Shown piece after piece: positions 7,426-15,656 of a stretch of 64,000 nt of DNA. This DNA is from Alphaproteobacteria bacterium. Lineage in GTDB: Bacteria > Pseudomonadota > Alphaproteobacteria > Sphingomonadales > Emcibacteraceae. The stretch is taken from positions 211,860-275,859 of the forward strand of contig NVTE01000002.1 in NCBI GenBank assembly GCA_002401455.1, given 5' to 3'. Each line of letters starts with the position of its first letter. The first letter of the stretch is position 1. Both the position numbers and the translations under genes were made by a program. The notes under the pieces were generated by a model, which saw nothing but the letters and a program-made list of their open reading frames with translations, was not told the DNA's origin and did no database searches.

Positions 7426-8841
7426 TTATTGAACTTCGTCGAACAGCCCGGCTTCGTCATAGATCACCCGGTCGTTATAGCCGCTGAACCAGATTGCGTC
7501 TGGATTACGGCCAAGAATAGTGATCTTTCCCCGGTCCGGTGCATCGGCCGCGCCGCGCAGAAGTTTCATCACAATGACGCCTTTTTCACCGCCGGGAATG
7601 CCGGGGGCCGGTGTATTGCTGACCGCGACCACTTCGGTTTTACCCTTGTAATGGGTAATCGACAGGCGGGCGTGGGTTTCAACACCGGACAGGCCCTTTT
7701 GGGACTCATTCAAAATCCGCCAAGCTTCCTCAATCGGTACATTAAAGGCTTTATGACCGATGATATCCCGTCCGCAGAAGAAATAATGGTTTTCCACTTT
7801 ATTACGCTTCAGTTCCCGCTGCATGATACGCAGGGCGTCGGGGTCATTATTGATGCCCTTGATGATCGGGGCCTGGTTATCAACCGTCAGCCATTGCCGT
7901 TTGCCCAGTTCAACGATAGCCCGCTTGGTGCTTTCGATCCATTCCAGACCACCACCCGGAACATCAATATAATTGCCATTTTCGTCCTTCTTCAGGAACT
8001 CATCAGGATGATTGAAATGAACCATCAGGCGGAATCTAGTTTCCGGATAGGCGACATGAAACTTATCAAGCATATCAAAGAAAGTGGCATCGAACCGGTC
8101 AGGGTAAAAGGCCAGCTCCTTAGTGCCCAGACGGATGGATTCAATGCCCGCCTCGGACAAGCCGGCCAGCCAGGCACCAATATTCTTATTGGTCAGCACC
8201 ATGGGATCGCCACCGGACATGAGAATTTCCCGCAGTCTTTCGCGTCCGGTGTCCGGATGACGACCGCCATTCTCGGCAACAAGGCGGTTATGCTCCTTGA
8301 TATAACTGACGATATCGACCAGCTGGGCCATGCCTTTTGCCGCGACAGTTCCGTCTTCCCGTTCGATTTCTTTCTTGGCGATCAGTTCTTCCCGGTAACA
8401 GAAGCGGCAATGGGCAGAACAGGTACCCACCACATAAATCAGACCCAGTTCATATTTATGGATCAGGCCTTCAACCGGGCTATAGCTCATCTGCTTGCCC
8501 GGGTCAGCGGAGCCGTCCAGATCGTAAGTTTCCCGCGGACTGGCCTTGACCAGAACCTGAATCGGTTTGCTGGTCTTGGCGATGTCAAAATAATGACGCG
8601 TGATTTTGACCGGCATCCGTGCTTCCACGTCCAGACCCGTGCCTTTTAAGTCTTCCAGAGCCTGAAGCTCTTCCGGGGAATAGAAACCCTGCATGTCTTC
8701 GGGCACATTGCCAGTGGCAAATTTCTTGATGCCAGCAATAATTTGGCGGTCATATTTGGCGTTCACGACCGTATCCAGGAAGGCCTGCTCCCGCTCTGTG
8801 GGGATGTGTTTGGCCTTCTTTACGGGGGTCTGAATTGTCAT
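7426..8841 (-). CDS. KamA-family radical SAM amino-acid 2,3-aminomutase
   Basis: A 471-residue radical SAM enzyme of the lysine 2,3-aminomutase family, which uses a [4Fe-4S] cluster, SAM and PLP to shift an amino group from C2 to C3. The cluster motif CSAHCRFC has Cys141, Cys145 and Cys148. The GGDP motif (210-213) follows MSG, and the PLP lysine is probably Lys401 in YKGKTEVV. It is longer than clostridial KamA. The second aspartate that grips the lysine side chain in the clostridial enzyme (within the VVDAPGGGGK segment) has no counterpart, as the aligned stretch reads LSITHYKGK. The true substrate may therefore not be lysine. The gene is convergent with the scoAB-transaminase operon and divergent from a LysR regulator. 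Confidence 0.85.
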   Translation of the reverse strand: MTIQTPVKKAKHIPTEREQAFLDTVVNAKYDRQIIAGIKKFATGNVPEDMQGFYSPEELQALEDLKGTGLDVEARMPVKITRHYFDIAKTSKPIQVLVKASPRETYDLDGSADPGKQMSYSPVEGLIHKYELGLIYVVGTCSAHCRFCYREELIAKKEIEREDGTVAAKGMAQLVDIVSYIKEHNRLVAENGGRHPDTGRERLREILMSGGDPMVLTNKNIGAWLAGLSEAGIESIRLGTKELAFYPDRFDATFFDMLDKFHVAYPETRFRLMVHFNHPDEFLKKDENGNYIDVPGGGLEWIESTKRAIVELGKRQWLTVDNQAPIIKGINNDPDALRIMQRELKRNKVENHYFFCGRDIIGHKAFNVPIEEAWRILNESQKGLSGVETHARLSITHYKGKTEVVAVSNTPAPGIPGGEKGVIVMKLLRGAADAPDRGKITILGRNPDAIWFSGYNDRVIYDEAGLFDEVQ

Positions 8842-8919
8842 GGGGCTACCCTTTGATTGTGTGTGTTTAATGTCTCAAGTTATGTCTTTACCTCATGCAT
8901 AAGAGGAACGGACATCTCT

Positions 8920-8957
8920 GGAATATTTCCAATAAATCCCACCTACATGCATTGCAT
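8920..8957. promoter_or_regulatory. Palindromes between kamA-like gene and LysR gene
   Basis: The divergent intergenic region holds a perfect 11-base palindrome ATGCATTGCAT (8947-8957) and an imperfect GGAA-TAT-TTCC (8920-8930). LysR-type regulators usually bind such sites between their own gene and a divergent target. Assignment to this regulator is inference. Confidence 0.35.
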
Positions 8958-9045
8958 ACATGAAATATATGGCCTAAGATGCGCTATTATAGAAGAGACA
9001 ACAACCGACATTTAGTCACATAAACATGAGCTTTAGTAATATAAT

Positions 9046-9954
9046 ATGTCCAATCCGAGACGCCTGGTCCCCAGCACCAGCATGTTAATGGCCTTTGAGG
9101 CCGCAGCCCGCTGCGGCAGCTTCACCGCCGCCGCCCAGGAACTTAATCTGACCCAGGGGGCCATCAGCCGCCAGGTCAGCGCCCTGGAGGCCCAGCTCAA
9201 CGTCTCCCTCTTCCGACGTATCCGCAAAGCCATTCAGCTGACTGAGGCCGGTAAAATTTATGCCCAGGAAATCGGGGCCGCGCTGAAGGACATCCGTAAT
9301 GCATCCCTGAATGCCATGAGAAACCAACAGGGTGGCATCCTTAATCTGGCCATCCTGCCGACCTTTGGCATGCGCTGGCTAATGCCGCGCTTTCCCGACT
9401 TCCTGAAACACAATCCCCAGATCACCGTCAATTTTACCAGCAAGCTATCGCCCTTTGATTTCAATAGTGAAAACCTTCATGCCGCCATCCATTTCGGCCT
9501 GCCCGACTGGCCCGGCACGGAGAGTACCTTCCTAATGAAAGAAGAAGCCATCCCGGTCTCTGCCCCATCTCTAGTGGCAAAATCAGCGCCGAATACTCCG
9601 GCCGACATTGCCGGGTTGCCACTGCTCAACCTGGAAACCCGCCCCCGGGCCTGGGCCGACTGGTTCGAGCAAAATGATGTGACGGTGCCTGCGGGCAAGG
9701 GCATGACCTTTGAACAGTTCGCCCTGGTAACCCAGGCCGCCATCGCCGGACTGGGCGCAGCCCTCCTGCCCCGGTTCCTGATCCAGTCTGAACTTGACAG
9801 GGGCGAGCTGATCCCGCTGCTGGACCTGCCCATCAAGAGCGCGGAAGGCTATTACCTGATGACGCCGACGCACCGGTCCTCCAATGCGCCGACCATCGCC
9901 CTTAGGCAATGGCTGCTCAAACAAACCGCCAAAGAAGCAAATCTTTTATCCTAG
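9046..9954 (+). CDS. LysR-family regulator (GcvA-like)
   Basis: A 302-residue LysR-type transcription factor. The N-terminal winged helix-turn-helix reads FEAAARCGSFTAAAQELNLT, then QGAISRQVSALE, a pattern typical of the GcvA/DsdC-like branch that often controls amino-acid catabolism. The C-terminal two-thirds form the effector-binding periplasmic-binding-protein fold (from about residue 95). It is transcribed divergently from the KamA-like gene with about 200 bases between them, the classic arrangement for a LysR regulator and its target. The effector, perhaps the amino acid substrate, is unknown. Confidence 0.88.
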   Translation: MSNPRRLVPSTSMLMAFEAAARCGSFTAAAQELNLTQGAISRQVSALEAQLNVSLFRRIRKAIQLTEAGKIYAQEIGAALKDIRNASLNAMRNQQGGILNLAILPTFGMRWLMPRFPDFLKHNPQITVNFTSKLSPFDFNSENLHAAIHFGLPDWPGTESTFLMKEEAIPVSAPSLVAKSAPNTPADIAGLPLLNLETRPRAWADWFEQNDVTVPAGKGMTFEQFALVTQAAIAGLGAALLPRFLIQSELDRGELIPLLDLPIKSAEGYYLMTPTHRSSNAPTIALRQWLLKQTAKEANLLS

Positions 9955-9997
9955 CCCCTCATCCAAGATGATAACCGGCTGAAGGGCCTGACCTCAC

Positions 9998-11143
9998 TCA
10001 TGAGCTACGCTCTATAGCCCGACTTTTTGGCTTATTTTCCCGGGGCAGACTGGGCCTGATCAGCAGCAGGCCATGAAGGATAATATACAACCCGAATGAA
10101 GTGACCCAGATCATCGCCGACACTGACAACCAGTCCTCCGATAACACTCTAAGCGGCACCATGACCCGCAAGGCTGCGGCCCCGACCATCAGGACAAAGG
10201 CGGTAATCATGAATTTCCCCGGCACCAACCGCCGCCCCGTATGGCGCAGCGTCACCCGGGTGATCAGTGACAACATCATCAGGCTCAGGGCTCCAACGGT
10301 AAAGGCATGAATCCAGGCCCCTGTGCCGATTTCCGCCCCCATCGTCCCGGCCCCGTATAAAATCATCGCCCCGATGAACCATAAATAGGACACATGCATG
10401 AACAGCACCAGTGGGGCATCAAGGATGAGAAAGCTGCGCCAGCGCAGAAACCGTCCCATTTGCACCGCCGCCGCACAAAAAGCAAAAAGCCCCCCTATCC
10501 GCTCTGGCACATCCGCCAGAACCCCGTATATGAACAGCATCAGGGACAAAGCCGAGAGATATTCCAACCAGGGCAGAACCTTAAGGTCCGGGCCGTTTTT
10601 CTGTCTCAGGGCATTACGGGTAAAGACTGTGGTCAGGAACCCCCCGGCCAAAATGAATTTAGCTATAACCCCCATCAGGCCAATCTGAATACCCCATGAC
10701 GCCCGTGCCATATCGCCGTCGATGATCGCCAGATGAAAGATGACATTGCCGCTGCACAGCATCCCCAGGATGGGTAGCAGGGCCAGGTAATGTTTGTTTT
10801 TCGCCCTGAGCAATCCAGGCAACAGCATGATCCCAGTTAGGCAAAAAAGACTGCTGTCCAGGATCATAATCCCATAAGCCGGGATCACCTCCCCACCATA
10901 AACTGCACCCCTGCCCGATAGCCAGGCCAGAACCAGCAGGGCCAGCCGCCAACCGCGAATTTCCTCCGTTCCCGCCCAGCCCGGCAAGGCTGTCAGGATA
11001 AACCCTGCGACAATGGCCCCGGAAAACCCAAAAACCATTTCATGTCCATGCCAGAGCGGCAGATTATATAATGGGAGGGAAACGTCACTCATTCCCAAAG
11101 GGCTAAACAGGCCTGCTGCCATCAGCCAAAGGCCATAAATCAC
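9998..11143 (-). CDS. NnrS family membrane protein, 5' end anomalous
   Basis: A multi-pass (about 12 segments) inner-membrane haem/copper protein of the NnrS family, linked to nitric oxide and nitrosative stress tolerance. The frame begins at GTG 11143, giving 381 residues, but no ribosome binding site precedes it. The conserved family N-terminus (APLWQSGFRPFYLLG) continues upstream in the same frame as far as about 11190 without an ATG, GTG or TTG. A good ATG at 11212-11214 lies in another frame, separated by a run of eight A on the plus strand (11191-11198). One extra base in that run would join them into a protein of about 404 residues. The gene may be frameshifted, phase-variable or affected by a sequencing error. 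Confidence 0.75.
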   Translation of the reverse strand: MIYGLWLMAAGLFSPLGMSDVSLPLYNLPLWHGHEMVFGFSGAIVAGFILTALPGWAGTEEIRGWRLALLVLAWLSGRGAVYGGEVIPAYGIMILDSSLFCLTGIMLLPGLLRAKNKHYLALLPILGMLCSGNVIFHLAIIDGDMARASWGIQIGLMGVIAKFILAGGFLTTVFTRNALRQKNGPDLKVLPWLEYLSALSLMLFIYGVLADVPERIGGLFAFCAAAVQMGRFLRWRSFLILDAPLVLFMHVSYLWFIGAMILYGAGTMGAEIGTGAWIHAFTVGALSLMMLSLITRVTLRHTGRRLVPGKFMITAFVLMVGAAALRVMVPLRVLSEDWLSVSAMIWVTSFGLYIILHGLLLIRPSLPRENKPKSRAIERSS

Positions 11144-11339
11144 CCCCAGCAGATAGAACGGACGAAAGCCACTCTGCCACAGGGGAGCAGAAAAAAAATC
11201 AGCCTTGGGTCCATCAGGTTCCGTCAGGTCACTGCCCCTCTTAATTTCTTAACCAATCAGGTTAATGTTAAATGGTCTCCCCCCCCCCTTGTACAGGATG
11301 ATGAGTTGTATCCATATGACTGACATCAACGCTCCTGGG

Positions 11340-12713
11340 CTATTTCCTGAAGATCAGTCGAAAATACAGGCCGCCCTCAGGTGCATTGTGACAATTTATG
11401 CTGCCATGATGGGCAAGCATGATCTGACGGGTCAGACTGAGGCCGATGCCTGACCCTTCTTTTTTGGTGGTAAAGAAGGGCACAAATATCCTTTGCAGCA
11501 TATCCTCTTCAAGACCAGTACCATTATTACTGATCTCAATGACACTGTTGCTGCCGTGATCAATATAAGCCTTCAGGGTGATGCAGGCCTCCGGTGTATC
11601 CCGGACGGCTTCAACAGCATTTTTGACCAAATTTATTATCGCCTGATCAATGAGTTGCGGGTCGGCATTCAGCATAAGTGATGGCGGCGAGACATGGGAT
11701 CTGAGCGTAATATTTTCTGCTGTGCATCGCTCTTCGAACAACTGGATCATCGTCTCGAAAATTGTCGCTACCTTCAGGTGTTGATAGTCCGGTGGCGGTA
11801 CTTTTGTCATTTTTCGATAATTTGACACAAAGCTATCCAGGTGGCCGCTGCGTCGAGAAATGGCCCCGATACCATCCTGCAGATCGCCCAGCATATCGGT
11901 AAATTCATCGGAAATATTTTCCTGCGCCGCCTTGGCGCTAATGTCCTCCATCAACATATTCATACTGCTCGACAGGGAGGCTACCGGGGTCAGGCTGTTC
12001 ATCAGTTCATGGGTCAGAACATGGACCAGATCCTGCCAGGCTTCGACCTGAGTAGTGTCCAGTTCACTCTGGATATTATGCAGGGAAACCACATGACTGG
12101 ACACGCCATCAATGATAATTTTAGTGCTGGCGAGGGAGAATTTAAGCTCCTCATTATTATGACGGAGGCGAATAAGACGTTTTCTGCCCGCCCGGACATG
12201 GTTCAGTTCATAAAGCAAGCTGGGGCCAAAGGCAGTCAGGTCTGAAATTCTGTGAATATGGCTCAGGCCAAACAGCTTCTTGGCAGCATTATTGAGCAGG
12301 GAGGCGTTCTGGTTTTCCGTGATAGACAGCAGAGCCACGGGAATATGATCGATCAGGGCATGAAAATAGCGGCCCTGTTTTTCGTGCTTACTGCGGTCAT
12401 CTTTGAATTTCCCCATGACCTTATCATAGGCCTCCGCCAGGCCCACCTTGCTGCTGCCAAAGCCTTTACGGCCCAGCTTCTGAGAGAAATCAGAAAACTG
12501 TATCGCTTCTAGAAATGAGATCATTTCCCGCTCTGACTGGGTAAGTTTAGTCAACAGGCTCCAGAATTGCACAACAGCCCCTGTCAGCAAAATAACGGCA
12601 ACGGCATGTTTTTCACTGCTGTATAAGACCCAGACCAGAACGAATAATGTGACGCACAGGAGGATAAGACGGACGGCAACATTCAGGGCCATGCGGCTGA
12701 AATTATAGCTCAT
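11340..12713 (-). CDS. Sensor histidine kinase (NtrY-like)
   Basis: A 457-residue membrane kinase. Two hydrophobic segments (about 11-30 and 37-55) with almost no periplasmic loop lead to a PAS-like domain (about 115-215), a HisKA domain with the phospho-accepting His235 in LTHELMNSLTP, and an HATPase domain with NLVKNAVEA, NGTG and GSGIGLSLTRQIM boxes. The short membrane part suggests it senses a membrane or cytoplasmic signal. Its ATG overlaps the end of the upstream response-regulator gene by 11 bases, so the two form a two-component system. The target is most likely the divergent export operon. Confidence 0.9.
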   Translation of the reverse strand: MSYNFSRMALNVAVRLILLCVTLFVLVWVLYSSEKHAVAVILLTGAVVQFWSLLTKLTQSEREMISFLEAIQFSDFSQKLGRKGFGSSKVGLAEAYDKVMGKFKDDRSKHEKQGRYFHALIDHIPVALLSITENQNASLLNNAAKKLFGLSHIHRISDLTAFGPSLLYELNHVRAGRKRLIRLRHNNEELKFSLASTKIIIDGVSSHVVSLHNIQSELDTTQVEAWQDLVHVLTHELMNSLTPVASLSSSMNMLMEDISAKAAQENISDEFTDMLGDLQDGIGAISRRSGHLDSFVSNYRKMTKVPPPDYQHLKVATIFETMIQLFEERCTAENITLRSHVSPPSLMLNADPQLIDQAIINLVKNAVEAVRDTPEACITLKAYIDHGSNSVIEISNNGTGLEEDMLQRIFVPFFTTKKEGSGIGLSLTRQIMLAHHGSINCHNAPEGGLYFRLIFRK

Positions 12714-14088
12714 GCTTTTCCATTCTCCGGTAAAGAGAGGCCCGGGTAATGCCCAGATCTTTTGCCGCCCGGGAAATATTTCCCCGATGCCGCTTCAGAG
12801 CCGTTTCAAGGGCAATTTTTTCCAGTTCCTCCAGCGTTATCTGATCTTTGCCCACAGGGGAGGTGAAAGAAGCCTCTCCGCCGTCCTGCTCCATTCGAAT
12901 GGGAAAATCTGTCGCTTCCAGCTGTTCGCCCTGGGCCAGAATTATCGCCCGCTCCACCCCGTGGCGCAGTTCACGGATATTGCCGGGCCAGTGATAGTCA
13001 CGCAGGATTTTATGAGCTTCCTGGGATAAAAGCCGGATAGATTGATTATATTTCCGGGCATAATGGCGGACAAAATAATCCACAAGCTGGGGGATGTCGC
13101 TGCGCCGATCCCGCAGGGGCGGAACCTGAATTTCCACCGTATTGAGCCGATAGCGCAAATCCTGACGGAATATATTATCCTTGGACAACTCCTCTGGACT
13201 AACGTTGGTGGCACTGATCAGGCGGATATTAATCGCCACCGGCTTGTTGGAGCCCACCGGGGTTACCTGCCGCCGTTCAAGCGCCGTCAGCAATTTGGTC
13301 TGCAGGGCCAGGGGCAGGTTACCGATTTCATCCAGAAACAGGGTGCCGCCTTCCGCCGCCTGCATCAGGCCGATCCGGTCTTCCCGGGCATCGGTGAAGG
13401 CGCCCTTTTTATGGCCGAACAACTCACTCTCAAACAGGTTTTCGCTGATGGACCCCAGATCAACGGTGATCAGTGCGGCGTCCCGGCGCAGGGATTGACG
13501 GTGAATTTCCCGGGCGATCAGTTCCTTGCCCGTGCCATTCTCGCCCAGAATCATGATATTGGCCTCTGTCGGGGCCGCCTGCCCGATGATCTCCATCACC
13601 TGGGCGATGGCCTGACTATCGCCAATCATCCGGTCCGCACTGTCAAGGCTATGCTGCATTTCCCGGTTACGGCTCTTTAGTTTTTTTGATTCTTCGTCAT
13701 AGTGGGCCAGGCGAACCGCCGTGCGCAGGGTTGAAACCAGTTTTGCATTCTCCCACGGCTTGGTGATGAAATCAGTTGCCCCCTTTTTCATCGCCTCCAC
13801 CGCGAGTTCCACGCCGCCGTGCGCGGTAATCACGATGACGATCATGTCCGGCTTTACCGCCAGAATGTCGCCCAGCCAATGCAGGCCTTCGGTGCCCGAA
13901 TCCGCGCCCAGGGTGAAATTCATGTCCAGAAGCACGGCATCAACCTCCTGATTCCGGAGAATTTTTCTGATCTGATCCGGGCGGTTGGTGGTGCTGACCG
14001 AGGCAAAATGGCGTTTCAGCAACAGGCGGGCGGCGATCAGGATATCCTGATCATCATCAACAATGAGAATATTGCCGGTTTTAGCCAT
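12703..14088 (-). CDS. Sigma-54-dependent response regulator (NtrC family)
   Basis: A 461-residue activator. The receiver domain (1-125) has the acidic pocket at Asp11-Asp13 and the phosphorylated Asp55 (AVLLDMNF). The AAA+ domain (about 150-390) has Walker A GENGTGKE (181-188), the sigma-54 contact loop as GAFTDA (228-233, a variant of GAFTGA found in many activators) and Walker B GTLFLDEIG (247-255). A Fis-type helix-turn-helix ends the protein (about 425-458, LKRHRGNISRAAKDLGITRA). It is coupled to the downstream kinase gene and divergent from an operon preceded by a -24/-12 promoter, so it very likely activates that operon. Confidence 0.95.
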   Translation of the reverse strand: MAKTGNILIVDDDQDILIAARLLLKRHFASVSTTNRPDQIRKILRNQEVDAVLLDMNFTLGADSGTEGLHWLGDILAVKPDMIVIVITAHGGVELAVEAMKKGATDFITKPWENAKLVSTLRTAVRLAHYDEESKKLKSRNREMQHSLDSADRMIGDSQAIAQVMEIIGQAAPTEANIMILGENGTGKELIAREIHRQSLRRDAALITVDLGSISENLFESELFGHKKGAFTDAREDRIGLMQAAEGGTLFLDEIGNLPLALQTKLLTALERRQVTPVGSNKPVAINIRLISATNVSPEELSKDNIFRQDLRYRLNTVEIQVPPLRDRRSDIPQLVDYFVRHYARKYNQSIRLLSQEAHKILRDYHWPGNIRELRHGVERAIILAQGEQLEATDFPIRMEQDGGEASFTSPVGKDQITLEELEKIALETALKRHRGNISRAAKDLGITRASLYRRMEKHEL

Positions 14089-14113
14089 TTGCCCTGCCCT
14101 TTTAGATATTAAG

Positions 14114-14154
14114 TTGTTCAGTATCGGACAATAACTGTACGAAAACGAACAGTT
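14114..14154. promoter_or_regulatory. Putative activator binding sites (upstream activating sequences)
   Basis: Inverted repeats lie 60-100 bases before the -24 element: AACTGT-N10-ACAGTT (14133-14154) and TTGTTC-N6-GGACAA (14114-14131). A further CGAACTG half-site lies at about 14166-14172. Position and symmetry fit enhancer sites for the NtrC-type regulator encoded next door. They could also serve an auto-regulated divergent promoter. Confidence 0.45.
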
Positions 14155-14213
14155 TCCGTCAATATCGAACTGCTCATGCGGCCTAACGGATTGATAATAA
14201 ACAATAAGCTAAC

Positions 14214-14229
14214 TGGCACACTCCTTGCT
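14214..14229 (+). promoter_or_regulatory. Sigma-54 (-24/-12) promoter of the export operon
   Basis: TGGCAC (14214-14219), five bases, then TTGCT (14225-14229) matches the RpoN consensus TGGCAC-N5-TTGCW exactly. It lies 36 bases before the ATG of the adaptor gene. The divergent gene encodes an NtrC-type activator. Confidence 0.9.
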
Positions 14230-14264
14230 AGTATTTAAGTGCAGCATTAAAACCGGATACGATC

Positions 14265-15629
14265 ATGGAAAAGAAACCAAACAAGAGAGACAACAAAGTG
14301 GTTGATATGACCCCGAAAAGCTCAACAGTGAAATCTGGCTTAGAAACTGACCAAAAATCTGGTCAAGCCATGGACCGCAGGATAGAAAAGAAAAATACTC
14401 TATTTTCAACCCGGAATATGATGATCGCCGCCGGCCTGGTCGGCGCTCTTGTCCTGTATCTGGCCTTTGCCCCGGAAAGTGGACGTCTGTATAAAATTGA
14501 TGGTGACCGGGTGGTGGTCGCACCGGTGGTCATGGGACAGTTTGAAGATTTTATCCCGGTGCGCGGCCGAGTGACACCAGCGCAAACAGTGTTTCTGGAC
14601 ACCGTTGAAGGCGGCCGGGTCGAGAAAATCCATGTGGAGGATGGTGCCACCGTGACCGCAGGACAAATTCTGGTGGACCTGTCCAATACCAGCCTGCAGC
14701 TTGATGTCATCTCCCGCGAGGCCCAGGTCACCGAACAGCTCAACAACCTCAAGACCATTGAGCTGTCCCTGGAGCAGAACCGGCTGAGCCATAAACGCAA
14801 TCTCATTGAAATTGATTATCAGATCACCCGCCTGAGCCGCCAGGTCGCCCGGCGCAAACAATTAGCCGTCCGCGGCAATGTCTCCATCGCCGACCTTGAA
14901 AACGCACAGGATGAACTGGCTTATTTTAAAAAACGCCATGCCATCACCCTGGAAAGCCAGGCCTCCGATGAAAAGATGCAACAACAACAGATGAAACAGC
15001 TGATAAACTCGACGGAACAGCTGAAAAAAAACCTGATTTTTGCCCGCAGAAACCTGGACAATCTGGTGGTTCGGGCCCCGGTCAATGGCAAACTGACAGC
15101 CTTTGACGCGGTCATTGGCCAGAGCATGGACAGGGGACAACGCTTGGGCCAGATCGACGATCCGGATCACTTCAAGATTAAAGCCCAGATTGATGAGTTC
15201 TATCTTGGCCGGGTTGATGTGGGCCAACGGGCCCTGGTCAAGGTTGGCGGTCAGGAATTAACCCTGAAAGTGAAAAAAACCTACCCCCAGGTCAATAACG
15301 GCCAGTTTGAAATTGATATGACCTTTACCGGACCAACACCCCGGGGCATTCGCCGGGGACAGACCGTGCAAAGCAAGCTGTTTCTCGGCGATACCGGCAA
15401 AGCCATGGTCATTCCCAATGGCAGTTTCTACGCCGACACCGGCGGCTCCTGGATATTTGTTGTCAGCCCCGATGGCACCAAGGCCGTGCGGCGGGATGTG
15501 CGCCTTGGCCGCCGCAACAGCAAGGTCATTGAGGTCATTGACGGCCTGCAGCCGGGCGAAAAAGTCATTGTATCGCCCTATACCAATTATATCGACATGG
15601 ACCGGCTTGAACTGACCGGTGTCAATTAA
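14265..15629 (+). CDS. HlyD/MacA-like periplasmic adaptor
   Basis: A 454-residue membrane-fusion (adaptor) protein. After a 45-residue cytoplasmic tail there is one membrane anchor (about 49-66, MMIAAGLVGALVLYLAFA). Then come a biotinyl-lipoyl-like half (GGRVEKIHVEDGATVTAGQ), a coiled-coil hairpin (about 140-260), the second lipoyl half (LVVRAPVNGKL) and beta-barrel and membrane-proximal domains. It would link the inner-membrane ABC transporter encoded downstream to an outer-membrane channel. No TolC-like gene is in the window. It is the first gene of an operon under the sigma-54 promoter. Confidence 0.9.
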   Translation: MEKKPNKRDNKVVDMTPKSSTVKSGLETDQKSGQAMDRRIEKKNTLFSTRNMMIAAGLVGALVLYLAFAPESGRLYKIDGDRVVVAPVVMGQFEDFIPVRGRVTPAQTVFLDTVEGGRVEKIHVEDGATVTAGQILVDLSNTSLQLDVISREAQVTEQLNNLKTIELSLEQNRLSHKRNLIEIDYQITRLSRQVARRKQLAVRGNVSIADLENAQDELAYFKKRHAITLESQASDEKMQQQQMKQLINSTEQLKKNLIFARRNLDNLVVRAPVNGKLTAFDAVIGQSMDRGQRLGQIDDPDHFKIKAQIDEFYLGRVDVGQRALVKVGGQELTLKVKKTYPQVNNGQFEIDMTFTGPTPRGIRRGQTVQSKLFLGDTGKAMVIPNGSFYADTGGSWIFVVSPDGTKAVRRDVRLGRRNSKVIEVIDGLQPGEKVIVSPYTNYIDMDRLELTGVN

Positions 15630-15656
15630 CCGAACCGCAACCCAAAGGAATAACCG

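Noticed and set aside
7303-8649. Long open frame (448 codons) antisense to the KamA-like gene
   Set aside because: Its translation has no family features, while the opposite strand encodes a full radical SAM enzyme with its CxxxCxxC motif. It is a shadow frame of GC-biased coding DNA.
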